DNA of 7,504 bases from Bacillota bacterium (lineage in GTDB: Bacteria > Bacillota > Clostridia > Oscillospirales > Oscillospiraceae), in NCBI GenBank assembly GCA_029268085.1, contig JAJUHD010000127.1, forward strand, positions 1 to 7,504. Reading direction: 5' to 3'. Below are positions 1 through 5,715 of this stretch, piece by piece (the stretch's first letter is position 1; every line of letters starts with the position of its first letter). The notes under the pieces are model-generated. The model saw nothing but the letters and a program-made list of their open reading frames with translations, was not told the DNA's origin and searched no databases. A program made the position numbers and the translations under genes.

Positions 1-461
1 AGCTTGCTGAACCTTTTATCCGTCAGAGCGTAAAAAACCCTGCAATCGATATTTCGCTTTTCGCGCCGATTCTTCAGCCGCGAACGGACAGGCTGACAGA
101 TATCCCTGAAAAGATTGATTTTTTTGACGAGCTGCCAGATTATGACGTTGAGCTCTATACAAACAAGAAGTCCAAGACCGACGGCGCTGTGTCTCTCGAT
201 ATGCTGAACAAGACCCTGCCCGTGCTGGAAGCCATAACCGACTGGGCGGAGGAAAACATCCATGACACGCTCATCGGGCTTGCAGAAAAGCTGGAAGTCA
301 AAAATGCAACGCTTATGTGGCCTGTCCGCATAGCAGTTGCCGGAAAAGCGGTTACGCCCGGCGGCGCGGTCGAAATCTGCCACATCCTCGGAAAAGACGA
401 AACGATCAGGCGCATTAAGCTTGGTATGGAAAAACTGAAAAATAAACCAGACAAACAATAA
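1..461 (+). CDS. gltX: Glutamyl-tRNA synthetase, C-terminal part (5' end outside window)
   Basis: Charges tRNA-Glu with glutamate in the cytoplasm (class I aminoacyl-tRNA synthetase). The open frame runs from position 3 to the TAA at 459-461 and encodes the last 152 residues. The catalytic Rossmann domain with its HIGH and KMSKS motifs lies upstream of the window. What is visible is the helical anticodon-binding domain. Typical features are the LPDYDVELY stretch, then NKTLPVLEAI, then the family-like WPVRIAVAGKAVTPGGAVEI segment, and an ending that resembles GluRS C-termini (ILGKDETIRRI). An internal ATG at 189 is not the start, because homologous sequence continues in frame before it. A terminator hairpin follows 13 nt after the stop, so this is probably the last gene of its transcript. 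GlnRS/GluRS paralogues cannot be separated without the catalytic half. Confidence 0.9.
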   Translation, partial: LAEPFIRQSVKNPAIDISLFAPILQPRTDRLTDIPEKIDFFDELPDYDVELYTNKKSKTDGAVSLDMLNKTLPVLEAITDWAEENIHDTLIGLAEKLEVKNATLMWPVRIAVAGKAVTPGGAVEICHILGKDETIRRIKLGMEKLKNKPDKQ

Positions 462-474
462 ATTGACACATTAA

Positions 475-515
475 AAACGCCCCTTTTGTGTAAAAATATG
501 CACAAAGGGGTGTTT
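475..515 (+). terminator. Terminator hairpin after gltX
   Basis: Arms 475-490 and 501-515 pair over 15 bp, with one bulged T in the left arm and a G-T pair, around a 10-nt loop. The core is CCCC/GGGG plus TTTGTG/CACAAA. The T-rich tail on the plus strand is short (TGTTTGTCGTTT), so termination may be partial. On the minus strand the stem is followed by a TTTTTAA tail. Confidence 0.6.
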
Positions 516-558
516 GTCGTTTCCTGCGATAAATATGCCGCCGAATCATAAACAAAAC

Positions 559-577
559 TGCGCCGTGCGGCGCACGG
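559..577 (+). promoter_or_regulatory. Two overlapping GC-rich hairpins in the ypeB leader
   Basis: TGCGCC (559-564) and GGCGCA (569-574) form a perfect 6-bp stem with loop GTGC, ending one base before the Shine-Dalgarno sequence GGGAGG (576-581). The overlapping pair CCGTGC (563-568) and GCACGG (572-577) forms another perfect 6-bp stem with loop GGC and takes up the first two G residues of the ribosome site. The two stems exclude each other. The structures are seen directly; a role in translation control is inference. Confidence 0.4.
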
Positions 578-585
578 GAGGTCAC

Positions 586-1944
586 ATGAGAAGAAGAACA
601 GCTATCACGATCATTACATTGATTGCCGTGGTTGCCGTGGCAGCCATTGCCTTCGGCGCTGTTACAAAGCAAAGGCTTGACGCAGACGAGCGTTATATCG
701 CCTCGAATTACCGCCATGCCTTTGCGGAGGTCGTTTCAGGAATTTCGGATATGGATACGGCGCTCCAGAAGAGCCTGCTCGTAACTTCGCCTTCCATGGC
801 GGGAGCTGTCTGCACCGAGATATACGGGAAAGCGGCAACTGCAAAGATGGCGCTCGGCATTATGCCCTATACCTCGGCTGATTTGGAAAAGACCTCGAGC
901 TTCATCGGTAAGGTGGGCGACTATGCTTATTCGCTTTCGAGAAAGGCGGCCAGAGGCGAGAGCTTCACGCAGGAGGAAAGGGACAACCTGCGAAAGCTTT
1001 CCGAAGCAACGGCACTGCTTGCCCAAAACATGAATTCGCTGCAGGACGAAATGGGGAGCGGGCTCCTCAGTATGGACCAATATGCCAAAACGGTCGCGGA
1101 ACAGGACAAGGCAGAAGGGGAGATTCTGCCGAAGACCTTGGGTGACGGTCTAAGCTCCGTCGAACAGGAATTTCCGGAAACCCCGACTCTGATATACGAC
1201 GGGCCGTTCTCTGAGCACATCGAGGGCATGAAGCCCGTTATGCTTGAAGGGCTGAAAGAGATAAATGAAGACGCAGGACGTCAGGCTGCCGCAAAGTTCC
1301 TCGGAATACGGGCGGAACAGATATATCCAACGGGTGAGCTGAACTCTGATATCATTTCGCTATGCTATGAAACTAAATCGAAAAACGGCGTGACGAGAAT
1401 TTTGGTGAGCAAAGCGGGAGGCATAGTATATCAGGCGGTTGGATCAAAGCTTGTCGAGCAGTCGAGAATGAGTGCAAAGGAAGCGCTGGATGCCGCGAAA
1501 AAATTCCTCGAACGCAAGGGCTACGTCGGTATGCGAGAAAGCTATTATATGATAAACAACAACATTCTGACGGCAAATTTCGCCTTTATGCAAAACGGCG
1601 TTATCTGTTACCCGGATCTTATCAAGGTTGGCATAGCGATGGACGACGGATCGCTGCAAAGCTTTGACGCTACGGGATATATTAAATCCCATAAAGAACG
1701 TCAGATACCAGCACCGGCAATCTCCGAGGAAGCTGCGAGAACCAAAGTACCGGGCGATCTGAATATCATCGGCACAAACAAAACAATCATCCCCAGCGCG
1801 GGAAAGAACGAAATCTTCTGCTATGAATTTGAGTGTGAGGACGCGAATGACCAGCGCTTCCTGATATACGTCAACGCCGCGACAGGCGAACAGGAAAAAA
1901 TCTTTATACTCCTGCAGGATGAAAACGGAACGCTGACGCTGTAG
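586..1944 (+). CDS. ypeB: Germination protein YpeB
   Basis: YpeB is the spore protein that stabilises and localises the cortex-lytic enzyme SleB in Bacillus. The 452-residue length is close to B. subtilis YpeB (about 450). Residues 7-27 are a single hydrophobic segment after the basic start MRRRT, acting as a signal anchor. Residues 30-200 are a helical, probably coiled-coil region. The YDGPFSEHI segment (204-212) is typical of the family. The C-terminal half (about 220-445) carries PepSY-type repeats, seen as A-K-FLG, KEALDAAKKFLERKGY (298-313) and VNAATGEQEKI (429-439). I chose ATG 586 because GGGAGG lies 4 nt upstream and the membrane segment then falls at the N-terminus. An upstream ATG at 514 adds 24 residues lacking a ribosome site. 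No sleB lies next to it, unlike in Bacillus; a SleB-type gene is on the other strand at 4685-5620. Confidence 0.9.
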   Translation: MRRRTAITIITLIAVVAVAAIAFGAVTKQRLDADERYIASNYRHAFAEVVSGISDMDTALQKSLLVTSPSMAGAVCTEIYGKAATAKMALGIMPYTSADLEKTSSFIGKVGDYAYSLSRKAARGESFTQEERDNLRKLSEATALLAQNMNSLQDEMGSGLLSMDQYAKTVAEQDKAEGEILPKTLGDGLSSVEQEFPETPTLIYDGPFSEHIEGMKPVMLEGLKEINEDAGRQAAAKFLGIRAEQIYPTGELNSDIISLCYETKSKNGVTRILVSKAGGIVYQAVGSKLVEQSRMSAKEALDAAKKFLERKGYVGMRESYYMINNNILTANFAFMQNGVICYPDLIKVGIAMDDGSLQSFDATGYIKSHKERQIPAPAISEEAARTKVPGDLNIIGTNKTIIPSAGKNEIFCYEFECEDANDQRFLIYVNAATGEQEKIFILLQDENGTLTL

Positions 1945-1984
1945 AAAAAGAGCTGCCTTCCCTATCGGTAAGGCAGCTCTTTTT
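1945..1984. terminator. Bidirectional terminator between ypeB and sdpI
   Basis: Arms 1945-1959 and 1970-1984 form a perfect 15-bp stem with a 10-nt loop. The GC-rich core is GAGCTGCC/GGCAGCTC, flanked by A5 on the left and T6 on the right, so it can act for both the plus-strand ypeB and the minus-strand sdpI. It begins directly after the ypeB stop codon. Confidence 0.9.
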
Positions 1985-2017
1985 TGCGTACATTACAGCA
2001 CTACGATAGCAAGACCC

Positions 2018-2668
2018 TTATTCTTCATCCTTGTTATAGGTCTGTTTTCGATATAAAAGATATGAATAGACTATCGGGAGCACTGTTGCCAATACGATAA
2101 CGGCAAGCATAATGTACACGTTCCCGATAAATGCGTTGACTATCACGGCAAGCCCGCCGAGGACCCAGACAAAACCTGAAAAACGATGGGTTTTGTTCCA
2201 GTTTTCGGCATTGTCGAGCGTCCACGGGAGCCTGATGCCCACCGTATAGCTTTGGCGGCTTTTCGGCATGTAGTTGCCGATTATCAGAAACAGCAGACCG
2301 ACGAGCAGGGAAGCGATCGTTGTTACCGGAACACCATAGCCCATACTCTTGAAAATTGTTATCGGAACAAATATCAGCGATGAAACCGGTATTGCCCACA
2401 GTCCGACGGTTCGGATCACGTTGTTTACATTTGCTTTTTTGGGGTCGGCGCTCATTATGAAGTGCACTAAAAGATTACCTATCGCAAGACCGGCGGGTAA
2501 TAAAAAGCACGCAATTGCCTTAGGCGCAAAATTATCGGCGACACCGTTAATATCAAAGTGGATGGGAACCTGTGCAGGGAGCTTGTCGTAAACAACGAGC
2601 CCGAGAAGGATCGGCAAAAGGCATACAAGGGTGGATAAAGCAGCCTGAGCATTAACCTTGTTTTTCAT
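2018..2668 (-). CDS. sdpI: SdpI-family membrane protein (DUF1648 plus SdpI motif)
   Basis: An integral membrane protein of 216 residues with about six hydrophobic helices (roughly 11-27, 50-72, 89-106, 114-132, 164-182, 184-205). This matches the length and topology of B. subtilis SdpI (about 207 residues), which gives immunity to the SdpC killing factor and sequesters the repressor SdpR. Between helices 1 and 2 is the DUF1648 signature LPAQVPIHFDINGVADNF. Between helices 4 and 5 is the SdpI signature MPKSRQSYTVGIRLPWTL followed by NWNKTHRFSG. The ATG at 2668 has GGAGG 8-10 nt upstream; a TTG at 2683 in the same frame lies before that site and is less likely. The start overlaps the end of sdpR by 17 nt, so the two genes are probably translationally coupled. 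No sdpABC toxin genes are visible nearby, so the real substrate or signal is unknown. Confidence 0.85.
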   Translation of the reverse strand: MKNKVNAQAALSTLVCLLPILLGLVVYDKLPAQVPIHFDINGVADNFAPKAIACFLLPAGLAIGNLLVHFIMSADPKKANVNNVIRTVGLWAIPVSSLIFVPITIFKSMGYGVPVTTIASLLVGLLFLIIGNYMPKSRQSYTVGIRLPWTLDNAENWNKTHRFSGFVWVLGGLAVIVNAFIGNVYIMLAVIVLATVLPIVYSYLLYRKQTYNKDEE

Positions 2669-2933
2669 TTTTATTTCCTCCAAACTGTGAAAACCACAGC
2701 ATTACTTCCTCGAATACAGAGGTGTTGAGCTCATAATATATATAATTCTTGTATTTGCTTTCGGTAATTAGTCCGGCTTTTTTAAGCTGCGAAAGATGGT
2801 ATGAGATAGTTGCGCCGGTCATGTCGAATGACTGACCGATGTCGCCTGCCGACATTTTCCCTTGTTTAAGCATTACGAGTATCTCACGCCGAACAGGGTC
2901 AGAAAGGGCCTTAAAGGTTTCCGGAAAACCCAA
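2652..2933 (-). CDS. sdpR: ArsR-family repressor, SdpR type
   Basis: A 93-residue winged-helix DNA-binding protein. It begins with the ArsR-typical FKALSDPVRREILVML (residues 7-22). The helix-turn-helix follows at about 28-56, with recognition helix TGATISYHLSQLKKAGLI, and a short beta wing ends in YKNYIYYEL (61-69). It lacks the metal-binding ELCVCDL motif of true arsenic or cadmium sensors, as expected for SdpR-like proteins, which respond to a membrane partner. The start is TTG at 2931-2933, placed 7 nt after a strong GGAGG (2941-2945 on the minus strand). It is followed with overlap by sdpI. By analogy with B. subtilis it would repress its own operon and be sequestered at the membrane by SdpI; that is inference. 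Confidence 0.85.
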   Translation of the reverse strand: MGFPETFKALSDPVRREILVMLKQGKMSAGDIGQSFDMTGATISYHLSQLKKAGLITESKYKNYIYYELNTSVFEEVMLWFSQFGGNKNEKQG

Positions 2934-2955
2934 AATCTCACCTCCGCTATTTAAA

Positions 2956-2973
2956 ATTCTTTCGAAACAGAAT
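2956..2973. promoter_or_regulatory. Candidate SdpR operator overlapping the -10 box and start site
   Basis: ATTCT (2956-2960) and AGAAT (2969-2973) are inverted repeats around TTCGAAAC. The central TTTCGAAA (2960-2967) is itself an 8-bp palindrome. The location on the -10 box and transcription start fits an autorepressor site. The symmetry is short, and the assignment to SdpR is inference. Confidence 0.35.
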
Positions 2974-2998
2974 ATACATTGTTAAAAGGAAATGTCAA
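2971..2998 (-). promoter_or_regulatory. Sigma-A-type promoter of sdpR-sdpI
   Basis: On the minus strand, a perfect -35 box TTGACA (2993-2998) and a -10 box TATATT (2971-2976) are 16 nt apart. The expected transcription start is near 2964, about 20 nt before the ribosome site. The -35 box shares its first two bases with the outer end of the palindrome at 2997-3032. Confidence 0.75.
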
Positions 2999-3032
2999 TA
3001 GGGTATTTAGAAAAAAATCTAAATACCCTATT
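2997..3032 (-). terminator. 15-bp perfect palindrome after trxA; AT-rich terminator or operator
   Basis: Arms 2997-3011 and 3018-3032 pair perfectly over 15 bp around an A6 loop (U6 in minus-strand RNA). It starts 26 nt after the trxA stop. Only four of the pairs are G-C, and the tail on the minus strand (GACATTTCCTTTT) is a weak U-tract, so it is not a textbook terminator. It touches the sdpR -35 box, so it could also be a protein-binding site. Confidence 0.5.
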
Positions 3033-3058
3033 GGCTCAGCGTTGGATCATTCCGCTGC

Positions 3059-3364
3059 TCAGATCATTTTAAGAATCGATTCTTTCGGAACGACGCCGAC
3101 AGACTTGTTTTTAAGCTGTCCGTGCTGCATAACGATAAGCGTCGGTATGCTCATAATACCAAAGCGCCCAGCAAGGGTCGGCTCATCATCCACATTTATT
3201 TTGCATACCTTAATATCGCTGCGTTCAGCGGCGATATCGTCAACGATGGGGGAGAGCATGCGGCAAGGTCCGCACCAGCTTGCCCAGAAATCAATCAGAA
3301 CGGGTTTATCGGAGCTAATGACTTCAGTTTCGAAGTTCTGGCTTGTCACAGTGATCACTGACAT
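3059..3364 (-). CDS. trxA: Thioredoxin
   Basis: A 101-residue cytoplasmic disulfide reductase of normal thioredoxin length. The redox motif WCGPC is at residues 30-34, preceded by the fold-typical PVLIDFWAS with buried Asp25. The cis-proline loop SIPT is at 72-75 and the sequence VDDEPTLAGRFGI lies before it. There is no signal peptide, so it is the cytosolic form normally reduced by thioredoxin reductase; no such gene is in the window. ATG 3364 has AAGGAGAG about 6 nt upstream. It lies 68 nt downstream of rsmG on the same strand, so it could be co-transcribed or have its own promoter; I found no clear -35/-10 pair in the gap. A third cysteine (Cys54) lies in a beta strand away from the active site. 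Confidence 0.93.
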   Translation of the reverse strand: MSVITVTSQNFETEVISSDKPVLIDFWASWCGPCRMLSPIVDDIAAERSDIKVCKINVDDEPTLAGRFGIMSIPTLIVMQHGQLKNKSVGVVPKESILKMI

Positions 3365-3399
3365 GATTTTCTCTCCTTAGTTTTTATTTTATTATGCCC

Positions 3400-3419
3400 T
3401 ATCCTGCGATAAAAGGATA
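3400..3419. repeat. Short inverted repeat between rsmG and trxA
   Basis: TATCCT (3400-3405) and AGGATA (3414-3419) form a perfect 6-bp inverted repeat with an 8-nt spacer. There is no U-tract on the minus strand after it (GGGCATAATAAA follows), so it is not a convincing terminator. It may be an operator or a leader hairpin for trxA. Confidence 0.25.
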
Positions 3420-3432
3420 CTTTTAAACGGGG

Positions 3433-4134
3433 TCAAAGAGGTGCTTTTTTTATCCTGCCGAACTGTCGGGGGTATTGAGGCGGTGTCGGCCTGACCTTTT
3501 CAATAACAACGGCGCTGTGGACTATATCGGTGCCGGGTATGACATATTTTTTGACCTCGGGAGTTTTTCCACCCAAAATCGAGATTGCTTTACGGGCCTC
3601 TTGGAGTTCTTCCGTACAGTCCGGCCCCTTCATGGCGATGAAGACCCCGCCAATGTGTATGAAAGGCAGGCATAGTTCGCAGAGAATGTTCAAACGGGCA
3701 ACGGCCCTGGAAACGGCAATGTCAAAACTGCCTCCCATATCGGCGGCGGTTTCTTCCGCCCTTGCGCAGACGCAGCGGACATTATCAAAACCAAGCCTGA
3801 CACAGGTCTCTGCGAGGAAATCCATGCGCTTTCTATGGCTGTCAAGCAGGGTGAGCGAGATATCGGGTGCGGCAATCTTTAGAGGAAGACCGGGAAAGCC
3901 CGCGCCGGTCCCTATATCGATAACTGATTTTAGAGAGAAATCGTAGATTGAACAGAGTGCGACGCAGTCGAGAAAGTGCAGGCGCGCTGTATTTTCTTCG
4001 CCTTCAATGGCGGTAAGGTTCATAACAGCGTTCTTTTCGGTTAGATAGTCATAGTATTTCTGAAAACGTTCGGACATCTCATCTGTGAACGGCAGCCCCA
4101 GAACGTCAAAGCCTTCTTTTAAAATCTGTTGCAT
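3433..4134 (-). CDS. rsmG: 16S rRNA (guanine-527-N7)-methyltransferase RsmG (GidB)
   Basis: Methylates N7 of G527 in 16S rRNA using S-adenosylmethionine; loss in other bacteria gives low-level streptomycin resistance. The 233-residue protein is full length. The N-terminal helical part has the family segment YYDYLTEKNAVMNLTAI (27-43) and HFLDC (53-57). The SAM-binding glycine motif is VIDIGTGAGFPGLPLKI (71-87), followed by the acidic LLDSHRKRMDFL (96-107). SRAVA (142-146) and the basic C-terminus YPRQFGRIKKAPL (221-233) are typical. ATG 4134 has GGAGG 6 nt upstream. It lies 36 nt after the zinc-ribbon gene at 4171-4560, probably in one transcript. In many bacteria gidB neighbours gidA/mnmG or parAB; that neighbourhood is not seen here. 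Confidence 0.95.
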   Translation of the reverse strand: MQQILKEGFDVLGLPFTDEMSERFQKYYDYLTEKNAVMNLTAIEGEENTARLHFLDCVALCSIYDFSLKSVIDIGTGAGFPGLPLKIAAPDISLTLLDSHRKRMDFLAETCVRLGFDNVRCVCARAEETAADMGGSFDIAVSRAVARLNILCELCLPFIHIGGVFIAMKGPDCTEELQEARKAISILGGKTPEVKKYVIPGTDIVHSAVVIEKVRPTPPQYPRQFGRIKKAPL

Positions 4135-4170
4135 AAAGTCCCTCCGGGCTTGGTGCGGAAAAATGTCATT

Positions 4171-4560
4171 CTATGTTTTTCCGTTGAATTTAAGCCCGCA
4201 TTTCGGGCATGTTATACTAATCTTTCCCTTGCCGCGTGGAAGCCGCAGCTTGCTTTTGCAGCCGGGGCAGGAGAAAAACCTGTACTGTTTCCGCTGCCGG
4301 AGACGGAACTTCCACTGCGCGAAGGCCTCAGCGATGTCTCCCGTAATGCGAATGAAGCGATAATTCTCCTCCCTGCGCTTGGCAAGATTTTTTGAGAAGG
4401 CGCGCCATATCGCATAGGCTGTTATGGCAAGGGCGAAGATGACGACGAGGGGGGAAAGGAAGGCAAAACCATCCAGAATGAAGGCAAAGACTATAAGCGT
4501 TATGCTCAGTCTGTCAAAACCATTCCTGCCGGCCATTATTTGGCGAAATCTCGGGAACAT
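4171..4560 (-). CDS. Small membrane protein with C-terminal four-cysteine zinc ribbon
   Basis: I do not know a named function. The 129-residue protein has two hydrophobic segments, about residues 18-34 and 36-53, separated by a short turn. A basic, helical stretch follows (57-95, KNLAKRREENY and KFRLRQRKQYR). It ends in a zinc-ribbon-like module with cysteine pairs CPGC (98-101) and CPKC (118-121), spaced by the basic KLRLPRGKGKISIT. The positive-inside pattern places the ribbon in the cytoplasm. I chose ATG 4560 because AAGGAGGAG lies 8-10 nt upstream; an ATG at 4584 would put that site inside the gene. It sits just before rsmG and after the terminator of the SleB-type gene, so it probably heads the transcript. 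A cytoplasmic zinc ribbon tethered to the membrane could bind nucleic acid or a protein partner; this is speculation. Confidence 0.7.
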   Translation of the reverse strand: MFPRFRQIMAGRNGFDRLSITLIVFAFILDGFAFLSPLVVIFALAITAYAIWRAFSKNLAKRREENYRFIRITGDIAEAFAQWKFRLRQRKQYRFFSCPGCKSKLRLPRGKGKISITCPKCGLKFNGKT

Positions 4561-4618
4561 TAAAAATACTCCTCCTTGGAGCATAAGGGATAAAGTGCTT
4601 CCAATCAGCAGCTCTCGG

Positions 4619-4652
4619 AAAATAAACAGGGCATATCCTTAGATACACCCTG
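4619..4652 (-). terminator. Terminator of the SleB-type gene
   Basis: On the minus strand, arms 4642-4652 and 4627-4637 pair over 11 bp (two G-U pairs) with a 4-nt loop, based on CAGGG/CCCTG. A UUUAUUUU tract follows at 4619-4626. It lies 32 nt after the stop at 4685 and separates this gene from the zinc-ribbon/rsmG group. Confidence 0.8.
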
Positions 4653-4684
4653 ATATTATCATATTATTCCATTTTAGTCTACTG

Positions 4685-5620
4685 CTATGCATAGAAATCA
4701 TGGTCGCCAATGTTCAAAACAAATACGCGAGTCTGTGCAAACCATGAAGATACGCCAACATCCGGGTTTACGAAATAAATCGAATCACCTACAAGGTTAT
4801 AGCCCTCAAGGCAGATTTTCGCGGCAATGACGGACTCCTCGTTGGGCTCCTCATATATGCCGCCCTCTGTGACGCTGAACTGGACACCGTACCTGTTATC
4901 GAAAATAACCCCATAGATCGTCTTTGGACAAGTGGGATCGGCGACACGGTTAATGACCACGTTGCCGACTCCGATTTTTCCTTCGAGGGACTGGTTGCCG
5001 GCTTCCGCATTGATTAGGCGCGACAGCCAATAGAGGTCTTCTTCGTTATAGTAGCTTTCGCCGTTCTCAAGCAGCACAGGATTGTCCACTGTAAGGCTTA
5101 CAGCGGAATTGACACTGTCCCAAGCAACCTCCACCTGATAGATTTTTGCGAGTTCGCGGACGGGCAGACAAAGCGAATCGTCCAAAACAAGCACTCCGTA
5201 AGGCAGGTAGAAACAACGGTTATTGACCGTCATGTAGTTCGTGCCAACGGTGACTGAAAGCTCAAGATCTTTTCCGGTTACCGTAGCAGTATTTGTTTCC
5301 GCATTCCATGCGATATCAGTTTGATCTCCAATGACGTCGAAAAACGCTCTCAGAGGTACGTATGTAGTATCTTCGACCTTGATACCGTCAGTCATTCTTA
5401 TTCCATTTATAAATATTGGAACAGAGTCGGAAGCAGCTGCATTAGCCGGGGCTGCGTTTGCTGCATCGGCAATGACACCCGTAGCTGTTGCCTTGGCACT
5501 GCTGTTTGCATCATCGGTTTTGATACTTGTATTGCTGCCGCTTGCAAACCCGCCCGCCATGCAGATAATCAAACAAATAGCGCATATTATGGAAATGTTT
5601 TTAAGTATTAACTTTTTCAT
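4685..5620 (-). CDS. Secreted cell-wall hydrolase: copper-amine-oxidase-like N-domain plus SleB-type catalytic domain
   Basis: A 311-residue exported protein. A signal peptide or anchor spans residues 1-27 (MKKLILKN, then a hydrophobic run). An Ala/Ser-rich linker follows (about 30-66). Residues 67-178 resemble a copper-amine-oxidase-like N-terminal domain, here a wall-associated stalk fold rather than an oxidase, seen in IFINGIRM, TTYVPLRAFFDVIG (85-98) and LCLPVRELAKIY (150-161). Residues 196-310 are a Hydrolase_2 domain as in SleB and CwlJ: WLSRLINAEAGNQSLEGK with likely catalytic Glu206, GVGNVVINRV, GVIFD, and the ending SIYFVNPDVGVSSWF. SleB-type enzymes are lytic transglycosylases acting on cortex peptidoglycan with muramic-delta-lactam. 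ATG 5620 has AGGAG 6 nt upstream. Usual SleB proteins carry a PG_binding_1 N-domain instead. It could therefore be a germination enzyme or a vegetative/sporulation wall hydrolase. Confidence 0.85.
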   Translation of the reverse strand: MKKLILKNISIICAICLIICMAGGFASGSNTSIKTDDANSSAKATATGVIADAANAAPANAAASDSVPIFINGIRMTDGIKVEDTTYVPLRAFFDVIGDQTDIAWNAETNTATVTGKDLELSVTVGTNYMTVNNRCFYLPYGVLVLDDSLCLPVRELAKIYQVEVAWDSVNSAVSLTVDNPVLLENGESYYNEEDLYWLSRLINAEAGNQSLEGKIGVGNVVINRVADPTCPKTIYGVIFDNRYGVQFSVTEGGIYEEPNEESVIAAKICLEGYNLVGDSIYFVNPDVGVSSWFAQTRVFVLNIGDHDFYA

Positions 5621-5685
5621 AACACGCTCCTATTCTTAAGTAGTTATCGATAGAGACAATAATAGTATTCTTGTATTCTGACATA

Positions 5686-5715
5686 ATTATATTCATTTAC
5701 GCATACAAAAAACAA
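5686..5715 (-). promoter_or_regulatory. Candidate sigma-A-like promoter of the SleB-type gene
   Basis: On the minus strand, TATAAT (5686-5691) lies 18 nt after TTGTTT (5710-5715). The -10 box is perfect, the -35 box partial, and the region is AT-rich, so chance is possible. A forespore (sigma-G) promoter would be expected for a germination enzyme, but I found no good match to it. Confidence 0.35.

Noticed and set aside
514..585. Longer YpeB start at ATG 514
   Set aside because: No ribosome site precedes it, it lies in the terminator tail, and it would put 24 polar residues before the signal anchor; ATG 586 has GGGAGG.
2669..2683. TTG start of sdpI at 2683, five codons upstream
   Set aside because: The GGAGG that serves sdpI lies within this extension; ATG 2668 is correctly spaced from it.
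2652..2933. Arsenic or heavy-metal sensor for the ArsR-type protein
   Set aside because: The protein has no cysteines and lacks the ELCVCDL motif; the overlapping sdpI points to SdpR.
3530..3946. Open frame of 138 codons on the plus strand across rsmG
   Set aside because: It is antisense to a clear RsmG gene and shows no recognisable protein features.
4561..4584. ATG 4584 as start of the zinc-ribbon protein
   Set aside because: The strong AAGGAGGAG would be inside the coding region; it fits ATG 4560.
5550..5620. Lipoprotein signal in the SleB-type protein (LIIC at residues 17-20)
   Set aside because: The residue before the cysteine is Ile rather than Gly, Ala or Ser, so the lipobox is not met; an ordinary signal peptide or anchor fits better.
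5683..5709. ATA-N16-CATACAAA, resembling a sigma-E promoter on the plus strand
   Set aside because: It is about 350 nt from spoIIP with no gene directly downstream; the site at 6000-6028 is far better placed.
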